A stretch of 64,000 nucleotides of DNA, taken from positions 186,001-250,000 of the forward strand of contig JAWZYU010000131.1 in the NCBI GenBank assembly GCA_038380435.1. The letters run 5' to 3'. Within the stretch, counting starts at the first letter, position 1; every line of letters begins with the position of its first letter. The DNA is from Ryuthela nishihirai (taxonomy: Eukaryota > Arthropoda > Arachnida > Araneae > Heptathelidae). The translations under genes and the position numbers were made by a program. The notes under the pieces were generated by a model. The model saw only the letters and a list, made by a program, of their open reading frames with translations. It did not search any database and was not told the DNA's origin. This document shows, piece after piece, positions 36,835 to 49,463 of the stretch.

Positions 36835-36925
36835 TTTGCGGACATACTTTCCTATGTGAAATCGGTTTCCTGACGTATTCCCTACCTCCCCACGAAATTT
36901 GAACGATAAGTTTTGAATCACCCTG
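36835..36925 (-). repeat. Right terminal inverted repeat of the mariner-type element
   Basis: TTTGCGGACATACTTTCCTA through GAATCACCCTG, complementary to 35341-35430. Confidence 0.92.
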
Positions 36926-36927
36926 TA

Positions 36928-39900
36928 GAGCAATATGTTGTAAAACAGCCTGTAAATTCGAAAGTTATTAAATCCGTATAGCTTTTACCTATATTTTATG
37001 CGTGGAAAACAGCGCTAAAACAGCTGTTTTGAAACGTAAATCGATTTTTTCAAAATTGAATGCAGTGAAAATGTTTTTAAAGCATAGAATGTCATTCTGT
37101 ATCAAGCCTTCATCGAAGCAGACCATCAGATTCTCACTGTTACAGTAAATTGAAGAGTTGTTATCACACGAGTAGCTTTTAGCTTTGTTTTAGGAGTTTA
37201 AAACAGCGTTTGAAAGTAATATTTTGGTGAATACTTCGATATTTTCGTAATTCTCTACACTTAAATTATACCTTAACCATAGAATCAATCCAATCTCACT
37301 ATATAATAAGAGATAATGAACATCAAGCATTATGTTATGATACTGACTGTAAATTCAAAAGTTATTATCCTCCTTTTACCTATGATTTACGCGTACAAAA
37401 CAACAATAAATCAGCTATTCTGAAACATAAATGAATTTTTTTTCACAATTTTATGCAGTCAAAATGTTCTTAAAGCATAGAATGTCATTCTATAACATGC
37501 CTTGATCGAAAGAAACCGTCAGATTCTCACTATGACATTAAATTGAAGAGTTAGCACAGGAATAACTTTTAGCTTCGTTTTAGGCGTTTATAACAGCGCT
37601 GATAGTCAATATTACGATATTTTCGTAGTTCGATGCACCTAATTTATACTTTAGCAATAGAATCTCACTACATGATACGAGATAACGAACATCAATCATT
37701 ATATTGTACATATGACTGTAAATTCAAAAGTCATTACCCTCCATATAGCTTTTACCTATGTTTTATGCGTGGAAAACAGCAATAAAAAAGATATTTTTAA
37801 ACATCATATTTTTTTCAGAATTTTATGCAGTGAAAATATTTCTAAAGCATGGAATATTATTCTATATCAAGTGTGGATCGAAACAAACCATCAGATTCTC
37901 ACACTGAGAGTAAATTGAAGATTTGTTAGCACAGGAATAGCTTTTTGCTTCGTTTTAGGCGTTGAAATCAGTGTTTTGGTGAATAATTCGATATTTTCCT
38001 AATTCTATGCACCTATATCATACGTTAGTCATATAATCTCACTATATAATACGAGGTGATGAATACAGAGCAATATGTAGTGAAACAGCATGTAAATTCA
38101 AAAGTTATTACACTCCATATAGCTTTTATCTATGTTTTATGTGTCGAAAACAGAAACAGAAAAGCTATCGTAAAACATAAATTGATTTTTTTTCAAAATT
38201 ATATGAAGTGGAAATGTTTCTAACTCATAGAATGTCATTGTATATCGAGCATTGCTCGAAGCAAATCATCAGATTGTCACTCTGACAATAAATTGAAGAG
38301 CTGTTAGCACAGGAATAGCTTTTAGCTTCTTTTTAGACGTTTAAAACAGCGTTCGAACTCATATTTTGGTCAATATTACGATATTTTCGTAGTTCGAAGC
38401 ACCTCAATTATACATTAGCAATAGAATCCCACTATATGTTACGAGATAATGAATTTCAAGCATTATGTTGTGCTTATGACTGTAAATTCAAAAGTTATTA
38501 CCCTCCATATAGCTTTTACCCATGTTTTATGTGTGAAAACAAAAATAAAAAAGCTATTTTAAAACAAATTTTCTTTTTCAAAATTTCATGCAGTACAAGC
38601 TGTCAAGCTTGTACTGCATAAAAGTCAAGCTTTTCAAGCTGTTAGCACAGCAATAGCTTTTAGCTTTGTTTTAGGCGTTGAAAACAGCGTTGAAACTGAT
38701 ATTTTGGTGAATATTTCTATATTTTCGTAATTCTGTACACCTATATTATGCTTTAGCCCTACAATCTCAATATATGATACCAGATAATAAATATCAATCA
38801 TTATGTCGTGCATATGACTGTAAATTCAAAAGTTATTACACTCCATATAGGTTTATGCGGGGAAAACTGAAATGAAAAAGCTAATAAAAAGCTATAAAAA
38901 TCATAAATGGATTTTTTTCAAAATTCTCTGCACTGAAAATGTTCTTAAGGCATAGAATGTCATTCTATTTCATGCCCTGATCGAAACAAACCATCAGATT
39001 CTCACTCAAACAGTAAATTGAAGAGTTGTTTAGCACAAGAAGAGGTTTTAGCGTTGTATTAGGCATTGAAAACATCGTTGAAACTGATATTTTGGTGAGT
39101 ATTTCCATATTTTCGTAATTCTATGCACCTAAATTATACTTTAGCCATAGAATCTCACTATATGATACGAGATAACGAACATCAATCATTATATTGTGCA
39201 TATGACTGTAAATTTAAAAGTTATTACCCTCCATATAGCTTTTACCTATGTTTTATGCGTGGAAAACTGAAATAGAACAGCTATTTTAAGATATAAAACG
39301 ATTTTTTTCAAAATTCGATGCAGTGAAAATGTTTCTAAAGCATAAAATGTCATTCTATATCAAGACTTGATCGAAGCAAAGCATCAGATTCTCACTGTTA
39401 CAGTATATTGAAGAGCTGTTAGCATACGACTAGATTTTAGCTTTGTTTTAGGCGTTTAAAACAACGTTGAAACTAATATTTTGGTGAATAATTCGATATT
39501 TTCGTAATTCTGTACACGTAAATTATACTTTAGCCATATAATCTCACTATGTGATACGAGATAATGAATTTCAGCATTATGTTGTGAAACTGACTGTGAA
39601 TTCAAAAGATATTACACTCCATATAGCTTTTACCTATGTTTTATGCGGGGAAAACTGAAATTAAAAAGCTATTTTAAACATAAATGAATTTTTTTGAAAA
39701 TTCTATGCAGTGAAAATGTACTTAAAGCATAGAGTGTCATTCTATATCATTGCTTGATCGAAATATATCATCAGATTCTCACTCTGACACTAAATTGAAA
39801 AGTTGTTACCAAAGGAGGAGCTTTTAGCTTCGTTTTAGGCGTTGAAAACAGTGTTCAAACTGATATTTTGGTCAATATTTCGATATTTTCGTAATTCGAT

Positions 39901-40732
39901 GCATGTAAATTATACATTAGCCATAGAATCTCACTATATGATAGGAGATAATAAATTTCATCATTATGTTGTTAACCTGACTGTAAATTCAAAAGTTATT
40001 ACTCTCCATATAAGTTTTACCTATATTTTATGCGTGGAAAACAGAAATAAAAAAGCTATTTTAAAACAAATTTTTTTTTCAAAATTTTATGCATTGAAAA
40101 TATTTCTAAAGCATAGAATGTCATTCTATATATGATACGAGATAATGAATATGAATCATTATCTTGCGCATATGACTCTAAATTCCAAAGTTATTACCCT
40201 CCTTTTACCTATGTTTCATGCGTGGAAAACAGAAATAGAACAGCTATTTTAAAACATAAATTGATTTTTTTCAAAATATTATGCAGTGAAAATGTTTCTA
40301 AAGCATAAAATGTCATTCTGTATCAAGCCTTGATCAAAACAAACCATCAGATTCTCACAATGACAGTAAATTGAAGATTTGTTAGCACAGGAATAACTTT
40401 TTGCTTCGTTTTAGACGTTTAAATCAAAGTTGAAATTTATATTTTGGTGCATAATTCGATATTTTCGTAATCCTATGCACCTACATTATACGTTAGCCAT
40501 ACAATCTCACTATATAACACGAGGTGATGAATATAGAGCAATATGCTGTGAAACAACCTGGAAATTCGAAAGTTATTAAATCCGTATAGCTTTTACCTAT
40601 GTTTTATGAGTGGAAAACAGGAATAAAAAAGCTATTTTAAAGCATAAATTTTTTTTTCAAAATGTTATGCAGTGAAAAATATTTCTAAAGCCTTCATGAA
40701 GCTATATCAAGCCTTGATCGAAAAACCATCAG
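36928..40732 (+). repeat. SatA subfamily 2, plus orientation
   Basis: SatA dimers of about 380-390 bp with diagnostic differences from the first 35 kb: CTCCATATAGCTTTTACC, CTATATCAAGCCTTGATCGA, AAAGCTATTTTAAAACATAA and GATATTTTCGTAATTCTATG. Ends at an orientation flip near 40732. No gene; open readings such as 38436-38621 simply follow the monomer. Confidence 0.88.
38588..38619. repeat. 14-bp inverted repeat with 4-bp loop, shared with 43360-43400
   Basis: ATGCAGTACAAGCT, loop GTCA, AGCTTGTACTGCAT, followed by AAAAGTCAAGCTTTTCAAGC. The same unusual arrangement occurs inverted at about 43345-43403. Confidence 0.9.
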
Positions 40733-41086
40733 AATGACATTCTGTGCTTGAAAAACATTTTCGCTGCATCAAATTTTGAAAAAATTGATTTATGATTCAA
40801 AAACAGCTGTTTTCGCGCTGTTTTCCACGCATAAAACACGAAAAAGCTATATCGATTTAATAACTTTCGAATTTTACAGTTCGTTTCACAACATATTGCT
40901 CTATATTCATGGCCTCGTATTATATAGTGTGATTCTATGCCTACCGTATGATGTAGGTGCATAGGATTACGAAAATATCGTATTATTCACCAAAATATAA
41001 ATTTCAACGCTGAAACGAAATATGAATTTCAAACGCCTAAAACGAAGCAAAAAGCTATTCCTGTGCTAACAAATCTTCAATTTAGT

Positions 41087-41155
41087 GTCAGTATGAGAAT
41101 CTCATTGTTTGTTTCGATGAAGGCTTCAAACAAACAATGAGATTCTCACACTGAC
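41087..41155. repeat. 28-bp inverted repeat with 13-bp loop
   Basis: Left arm 41087-41114 is normal SatA (GTCAGTATGAGAATCTCATT...). The right arm 41128-41155 is its complement with one mismatch. Confidence 0.9.
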
Positions 41156-43062
41156 TTTATTTATGACTGATTTTATACGTTAGAAACATTTTCACTGCAT
41201 AAAATTTTGAAAAAAATCCATTTATGTTATAAAATAGCTGTTCTATTTCTGTTTTCCACGCATAAAACATAGCTAAAAGCTATATGGAGGGTAATAACTT
41301 TTGAATTTACAGTCATATGCGCAAAATAATGATTGACATTCATTATCTCGTATCATATAGTGAGATTCTGTGGTAAAGTGTAATTTATGTTTATTGAATT
41401 ACGAAAATATAGAAATATTCACCAAACTATCAGATTCAACGCTGTTTGCAACGCCTAAATCAAAGCTAAAAGCTATTCCTGTGGTAACAACTCTTCAATT
41501 TACTGTCAGAGTGAGTATCTGTTGGTTTGTTTCGATCAAGGCTTGATATAGAATGACATTCTTTGCGTTAGAAACATTTTCACTGCATAAAACTTGAAAA
41601 AAATCAATTTATGTTTTAAAATAGCTTTTTTATTTCTGTTTTCAACGCATAAAACATAGTAAAAAGCTATATAGAGGGTAATAACTTTTTTACAGTCATA
41701 GCACAAGATAAAGCTTGAAATTCATTATCTCGTATCATATAGTAAGATTCTCTGAGTAATGTATAATTTAGGTGCATAGAATTACGAAAATATCGTAATA
41801 TTCACCAAAATATCAGTTTCAACGCCTAAAACAAAGCTAAAATCTATTCCTCTGCTAACAACTCTTCAATTTACTGTCCGAGTCAGTATCTGATGGTTTG
41901 TTTCGATCAAGCCTTGATATAGAACGACATTCTGTGCTTCAAAAACAATTTAAAAAAAATCGATTTATGTTTCAAAACAGCTGAATTTGCGCTGTTTTCC
42001 ACACATAAAACATAGGTAAAAACTATAAGGATTTAATAACTTTCGAATTTACAGCCTTTACACAACATATTGCCCTATATTCATCACTTCGTATTATATA
42101 GTGAGATTCTATGGCTAACGTATAATATAGGTGCAACGAATTACGAAAATACCGTATTATTCACCAAAATATAAATTTCAACGCTGAGTTAAACGCCTGA
42201 AACGAGGCAAAAATCTATTCGTGTGGTAACAAATCTTCAATTTACTGTCAGTGTGAGAATCTGATGGTTTGTTTCGATCAAGGCTTGATGTGGAATGATA
42301 TTCTGTGCTTTAGAAATATTTTCACTGCATAGAATTTTGAAAAATGAAATTATGTTTTAAAATATATTTTTTATTGCTGTTTTCCAAGCATGAAACATAG
42401 GTAAAAGCTGTATGGAATGTATTAACTTTTGAATTTACAGTCAATATCACAATATATTGCTTGATATTCATTATTCTCGTATTACACAGTGAGATCTATG
42501 GCTAAAGTACAATATAGGTGCATAGAATTACGAAAATATCGAAATATTCACCAAAATATAAATTTCAACGCTGATTTAAACGCCTAAAACGAAGCAAAAA
42601 GCTATTCCTGTGCTAACATATCTTCAATTTACCCTCAGTGTGAGAATCTGATGGTTTCTTTCGATCAAGGTTTGATATAGAATGATATTCTATGCGTTAG
42701 AAACATTTCCACTTCAAAAAATTTGAAAAAAATCAATTTAGGTTTTAAAATAGCTTTTTTATTTCTATTTTCGACGCATAAAATATAGCTAAAAGCTATA
42801 TGGAGTTTAACACCTTTTTAATTTACCGTCTGTTTCACAGTCTTCCTCTATATTCATCACCTAGTATTAAGAATATATATATAGCCTTAAGAATATTTTC
42901 AGTGCAGAGAATTTTGAAAAAAATCCATTTATGCTTTTTATAGCTTTCTATTTCAGTTTTCCCCGCATAAAACATAGGTAAAAGCTATATGGAGTGTAAT
43001 AACTTTTGAATTTACAGTCATATGCACGACATAATGATTGATATTTATTATCTGGTATCATA

Positions 43063-43200
43063 AGGCATGGTTGTATGTGTTGTTTTTCTGCTGAGGTCCT
43101 GCCATCCTCTCAGATCTTCTACTTTGGCATATAAACTGACAGGCTCCTGTTAGACCTCTGTGGCAAGCAGCTGCTTGAGGGGGTATTTATTTATTATTTT
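43063..43200. mobile_element. Short non-satellite insertion with an A/T-repeat tail
   Basis: About 135 bases unlike SatA interrupt a monomer between GGTATCATA and ATCATATATTGAGATT. The sequence holds CTGCTGAGGTCCTGCCATCC and GACAGGCTCCTGTTAGACC, and ends with TATTTATTTATTATTTTATT. The ending resembles a LINE or SINE 3' tail, so a 5'-truncated retroposon is likely. Family unknown. A short ATCATA-like sequence borders both sides. Confidence 0.5.
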
Positions 43201-46200
43201 ATTTTATTATCATATATTGAGATTGTATGGCTAATGCATAATATAGGTGTATAGAATTACGAAAATATAGAAATATTCACCAAAATATCAGTTTCAACGC
43301 TGTTTTCAACGCCTAAAACAAAGCTAAAAGCTATTGCTGTGCTAACAGCTTGAAAAGCTTGACTTTTATGCAGTACAAGCTTGACAGCTTGTACTGCATA
43401 AAATTTTGAAAAAGAAAATTTGTTTTAAAATAGCTTTTTTATTTCTGTTTTCACACATAAAACATGGGTAAAAGCTATATGGAGGGTAATAACTTTTGAA
43501 TTTACAGTCAGTTTCACAACATAATGCTTGAAATTCATTATCTCGTAACATATAGTGGGATTCTATTGCTAATGTATAATTGAGGTGCTTCGAACTACGA
43601 AAATATCGTAATATCGACCAAAATATGAGTTCGAACGCTGTTTTAAACGTCTAAAAAGAAGCTAAAAGCTATTCCTGTGCTAACAGCTCTTCAATTTATT
43701 GTCAGAGTGACAATCTGATGATTTGCTTCGAGCAATGCTCGATATACAATGACATTCTATGAGTTAGAAACATTTCCACTTCATATAATTTGAAAAAAAA
43801 TCAATTTATGTTTTACGATAGCCTTTTTATTTCTGTTTTCGACGCATAAAACATAGATAAAAAGTATATGGAGTTTCATAACTTTTTAATTTACCGTCTG
43901 TTTCACAACATATTGCTCTATATTCATCACCTCTTATTATATAGTGAGTTGGCTGACGTATAATATAGGTGCATAGAATTAGGAAAATATCGAATTATTC
44001 ACCAAAATATAAATTTCAACGCTGATTTAAACGCCTAAAACGAAGCAAAAACTATTCCTGTGGTAACATATCTTCAATTTACTGTCAGGGTGAGAATCTG
44101 ATGGTTTGTTTCGATCAAGGCTTGATATAAAATGATATTATATGCTTTAGAAACGTTTCCCCTTCATAAAATTTTGAAAAAAATCAATTTATATTTTCAA
44201 ATAGCTTTTTTACTTCTGTTTTCGACGCAAAAAAAATATAGATAAAAGCTATATGCAGTTTAATAACTTTTTAATTTACCGTCTGTTTTACAACATATTG
44301 CTCTATATTCATCACCTCGTATTATATAGTAAGATTCTATTGGGTGACGTATAATATAGGTGCATAGATTTAGGAAAATATTGAATTATTCACCAAAATA
44401 TAACTTTCAACGTTGACTTAAACGCCGAAAACGAACAAAGAGCTATTCCTGTGCTAACAAATCTTCAATTTACTGTCAGTGTGAGAATCATATCGTTTGT
44501 TTCCATAAACGCTTGATATAGAATGACATTTTATGCTTTAGAAACATTTTCACTGCATCAATTTTGAAAAAAATCAATTTATGTTTTAAAATAGCTTTTT
44601 TATTTCTGTTTTCCACGCATAAAACAGGTAAAAGCTGTATGGAGTGTAATAACATTTTAATTTACCGTCTGTTTCACAACATATTGCTCTATATTCCTCA
44701 CCTCGTATTGTATAGAGAGATTCTATGGCTAACGTATAATATAGGTGCATAGAATTAGGAAAATATCAAATTATTCATCAAAATATAAATTTCAACGCTG
44801 ATTTAAACGCCTGAAACGAAGCAAAAAGCTATTCCTGTGCTAACAGATCTTCAATTTACTGTCAATGAGAGAATCTGATGGTTTGTTTCGATCAAGTATC
44901 GATACAGAATGATTTTCTATGCTTTAGAAATATTTTCACTGCATAAAAGTTAGAAAAAAATCATTTTATGTTTTATAATAGCTGTTCTATTTCTGTTTTC
45001 CACGCATAAAACATAGGTAAAAGCTACATGTAGAGTAATAACTTTTGAATTTACAGTCATATGCACAATATAATGATTGATATTCATTATTTCGTATCAT
45101 ACAGTGAGATTCTATGTCTAAAGTATTATATAGGTGTATAGAATTAGGAAAATATAGAAATATTCACCAAAATATCAGTTTTAACGCTGTTTTCCACGCT
45201 TAAAACAAAGCTAAAAGCTATTCCTGTGTTAACAAATCTTCAAATCTAACAAATCGTCAATAAATTTTCCACGCATAAAACTTAGGTAAAAGCTGAATGG
45301 AGTGTAATGACTTTTGAATTTACAGTCTGTTTCACAACATATTGCTCAATATTTATCACCTCGTGTTATATAGTGAGATTGTATGGCTAACATATAATGA
45401 ATGTGCATAGAATTAGGAAAATACCGAATTATTCACCAAAATATAAATTTCAACGCTGATTTAAACGCCTAAAACGAGGCAAAAAGCTAACAAATTTTCA
45501 ATTTACTGTCAGTGTGAGAATCTGATGGTTTGTTTCGATCAAGTATTGATATAGAATGATATTCTATGCTTCAGAAATATTTTCACTGCATAAAATTAAA
45601 AAAAAAAAAAATTTATATTTTAAAATAGCTTTTTCATTTTTGTTTTCACGCATAAAACATAGGTAAAAGCTGTATGGAGGGTAATAACTTTTGAATTTAC
45701 AGTCTGTTTCGCAACATATTGCTCTATATTCATCACCTCGTATTATATAGTGAGATTCTATTGGTAACGTATAATATAGGTGCATAGATTTAGCAAAATA
45801 TCGAATTATTCAGCAAAAATTTCAACGCTTATTTAAACGCCTAACACAAAGCTAAAAGCTATTCCTGTGCTAACAACTCTTCAATTTACTGTCAGAGGGA
45901 CAATCTGATGGTTTGCTTCGATCAAGGCTTGATTTAGAATGACATTCTATGCTTTATAAATATTTTCAGTCCATATAATTTTGAAAAAAATCAATTTATG
46001 TTTTAAAATAGCTTTTTTATTTCTGTTTTTCCATGCATAAAACATTTGTAAAAGCTATATGGAGTGTAATAACTATTGAATTTACAGTCTGTTTCACAAC
46101 ATATTGCTCTATATTCATCATCTCGTATTATACAGTGAGATTCTATGGCAAACGAATAATATAGGTGCATAGAATTAATAAAATATCGAATTATTCACCA

Positions 46201-47544
46201 AAATATAAATTTCAACGCTGATTTACACGCCCAAAACGAAGCAAAAAGCTATTCCTGTGCTAACAAATCTTCAATTTACTGTCTGTGTGAGAACCTTATG
46301 GTTTGCTTCGATCAAGGCTTGATATAGAATGATATTCTATGCTTTAGAAACATTTTCACTCATAAAATTTTGAAAAAAATTTATTTATGTTTTAAAATAG
46401 CTTTTTTATATCTGTTTTCCACGCATAAGACATAGGTAAAAGCTATATTGAGGGTAATAACTTTTGAATTTGAAGTCATGCACAACATAATGATTGATAT
46501 TCATTATTTCGTATCATACAGTTAGGTTCTATGGCTAAAGTATAATATAGGTGTATAGAATTACCAAAATATGGAAATATTCACCAAAATATCAGTTTTA
46601 ATGCTGTTTTCAACGCCTAAAACAAAGCTAAAAGCTATTCCTGTGCTAACAGCTCTTCAATTTACTGACCGAGTGAAAATCTGATTGTTTGTTTTTATCA
46701 AGGTTTCATATAGAATGACATTCTATGCGTTAGAAACATTTTCACTTCATAAAATTTTGAAAAAAATCAATTTATGTTTTAAAATAGCTTTCTTATTTCT
46801 GTTTTCGACGCATAAAACATAGATAAAAGCTATATGGAGTGTAATAACTTTTTAATTTACCGTCTGTTTCACAACATGTTGCTCTATATTCATCACCTCG
46901 TATTATATAGTAAGATTTAATGGCTAACCTTATAATGTAAGTGCATAGGATTACGAAAATATCGAATTATTCACCAAAATATAAATTTCACCGTTGACTT
47001 AAACGCCGAAAACGAACAAAGAGCTATTCCTGTGCTAACAAATCTTCAATTTACTGTCAGTGTGAGAAACTGATGGTTTGTTTGGATCAAGTATTTATAT
47101 AGGATGATATTCTATGCTTTGGAAATATTTCACTACCTAAAATTTTGAAAAAAAATATTTATATATTAAAATAGCTTTTTTTTTTTATTTTCACGCATAA
47201 AACATAGATAAACGCTATGTGGAGGGTAATAACTTTTGAATTTACAGTCATATGCAGAACATAATGCTTGAAATTCATTATCTCGTATGATGTAGTGAGA
47301 TTCTATGGCAAATGTATAATTACGTGCATCGAACTACGAAAATGTCGTAATATTGACCAAAATATTAGTTCCAACTCTCTGCATAAAATTTTGAAAAAAA
47401 TTAATTTATGTTTTAAAATAGCTTTTCTATTTCTGTTTTCGACGCATCAAACACAGATAAAAGCTATACGGATTTAATAACTTTCGAATTTCCAGGCTGT
47501 TTCACAACATGTATTTTTAAAAACACAACATGTTTGTGTTTTCA

Positions 47545-47562
47545 AACACACACACACACACA
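47545..47562. repeat. (CA)n microsatellite in SatA
   Basis: About nine CA units, next to a small imperfect inverted arrangement of AACATG and GTGTTTT motifs (47500-47545). Confidence 0.8.
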
Positions 47563-49047
47563 ACAAACATTAAATCCAAAAACTGCTCTATATTCAACAC
47601 CTCGTGTTATATAATGATTACGAAAATATCGAATTATTCAGAAAAATATAAATTTCAAATTTGACTTAAACGCCTAAAACGAACAAAGAGCTATTCCTAT
47701 GCTAATAAATCTTCAATTTACTGTCAGTGTGAGAATCATACGGTTTGTTTCGATAAAGGCTTGATATGGAATGACGTTCTATGGTTTAAGAACATTTTCA
47801 TTGCATATAATTTTGAAAAAAATCCATCTATGTTTCAAAATAGCTGTTTCATTTCTCTTTTCGACACATAAAACATAGATAAATGCTATATGGAGTTTAA
47901 TAACTTTTTAATTTACCGTCTGTTTCACAACATATTGCTCTATATTTCTCGTATTATGAGGTGATTAAAATCGAATTAGATTTTAATTAGAGTGAGATTA
48001 AAATCGAATTATTCACCAAAATATAAAGTTCAACGCTGATTTAAACGCCTAAAACGAAGCAAAAAGCTATTCCTGTGCTAACAAATCAATTTACTGTCAG
48101 TGTGAGAATCTGATGGTTCGTTTCGATCAAGGCTTGATATAGAATGATATTCTATGCTTTAGAAATATTTTCACTGCGTAAAATTTTGAAAAACATTTAT
48201 TTTTAAAATGTCTTTTCTATTTCTGTTTTCCAGGCATAAGACATAGGTAAAAAGCTATATGGAGTTTAATAACTTTTTAATTTACCGTCTGTTTCACAAC
48301 ATATTGCTCTATATCATCACCTCGTATTTATATAGTGAGATTGAAATCGAATTATTCATCAAAATATAAATTTCAACGCTGATTTAAACGCCTAAAACGA
48401 AGCTAAAAGCTATTCCTGTGCCAACAGCTCTTCAATTTATTGTCAGAGTGAAAATCTGATGTTTTGCTTCGATCAAGGATGACATTCTATTCGTTAGAAA
48501 CATTTTCACTGCATAAAATTTTGAAAAAAATCAATTTATGTTTTAAAATAGCTTTTTTATTTCTGTTTTCCACGCATAAAACTTAGGTAAAAGCTGTATG
48601 GAGTGCAATAACTTTTGAATTTACAGTCTGTTTCACAACATGTTGCTCTATATTCATCACCTCTTATCATATAGTGAGTTTCTATGGCTAACGTATAATA
48701 TAGGTACATAGAATTAGGAAAATATCGAATTATTCAACAAAATATAAATTCCAACTCTGATTTAAAAGCCTAAAACGAAGCAAAAAGCTATTCCTATGCT
48801 AACAAATCTTCAATTCACAGTTAGTGTGAGAATCTGATGGTTTGTTTCGATCAAGGCTTGATATAGTATGATATTCTATGCTTTAGAAATATTTTCACTG
48901 CATAAAATTTTGAAAAAAAAAATGTATGTTTTAAAATAGCTTTTTTATTTCTGTTTTCCACGCATGAAACATAGATAAAAGCTATATGGAGTTTAATAAC
49001 TTTTTAATTTACAGTCTCTTTCACAACATATTGCTCTATATTCATCA

Positions 49048-49463
49048 CCTCGTATTATATTGGGGCGGGGGTGGCTCAGTCGGTAGCGCGCCAGGCTCGT
49101 AATCTGTAGTTCCCAGGTTCGAGTCCCAGCTGGGTCAGCGTTGAGATTTATCTCCGCAAAAATTCCCCGTCCTGCCCACGGTCAGTAGGGGACACCGATG
49201 GGCTTGGAAAGGCCGCCGTCCGTCGGATGGGACGTTAAGCCGTGGCCCCGTGTGCGGGAGAGCCATACCCTGTGCACGTTAAAGAACACGCTGGATGGCC
49301 TTGACGGGAGGCTACCATCTGTCTCCCAACAGCTGTTCCAGTGGGTCCCCTCCCCCAACCTTCTCTGAGCCTTCGGGGTCCATGTGACCTGGCCATTTAG
49401 CCCTTGGTGTGCAAAAAAGTGCCGCTCAGAGGTAAAACAACCCAACCCAACCTCGTATTATAT
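49048..49463. repeat. 13-bp target-site duplications around the SINE
   Basis: CCTCGTATTATAT occurs at 49048-49060 and again at 49451-49463, exactly flanking the SINE. It is a normal SatA sequence occurring once per monomer. Confidence 0.93.
49061..49450 (+). mobile_element. tRNA-derived SINE, apparently full length
   Basis: 390 bases. The tRNA-like head has an A box TGGCTCAGTCGG (49072-49083) and a B box GGTTCGAGTCC (49116-49126), the internal RNA polymerase III promoter. The body contains GATGGGACGTTAAGCCGTGG and GTGCACGTTAAAGAACACGC. The 3' domain has CTTGACGGGAGGCTACCATC, CCCCCAACCTTCTCTGAGCC, and a tail AACAACCCAACCCAA. A short open reading on the minus strand (49182-49445) is not meaningful. 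It would be mobilised by a partner LINE's machinery; which one is unknown. Confidence 0.92.

Larger units (their letters stand above)
35341..36925 (+). mobile_element. Mariner-type (IS630-Tc1-mariner) DNA transposon inserted in SatA
   Basis: An element of 1585 bases with long terminal inverted repeats (about 90 bases) and one broken transposase. Target-site duplication TA is at 35339-35340 and 36926-36927. The empty site is recognisable: joining the flanks restores GATGAATATAGAGCAATATG, which occurs uninterrupted in a SatA monomer near 40527. The N-terminal domain resembles DUF4817 (MNRFTHQELTDMHLAYG). The element carries a foreign SatA fragment (35636-35771), a frameshift at the second catalytic Asp and a small deletion before the third. 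It is non-autonomous now. Confidence 0.88.

Noticed and set aside
49061..49135. A tRNA gene on the plus strand
   Set aside because: The A and B boxes are there, but they belong to the head of a 390-base SINE with a target-site duplication and a non-tRNA body; the acceptor stem does not close.
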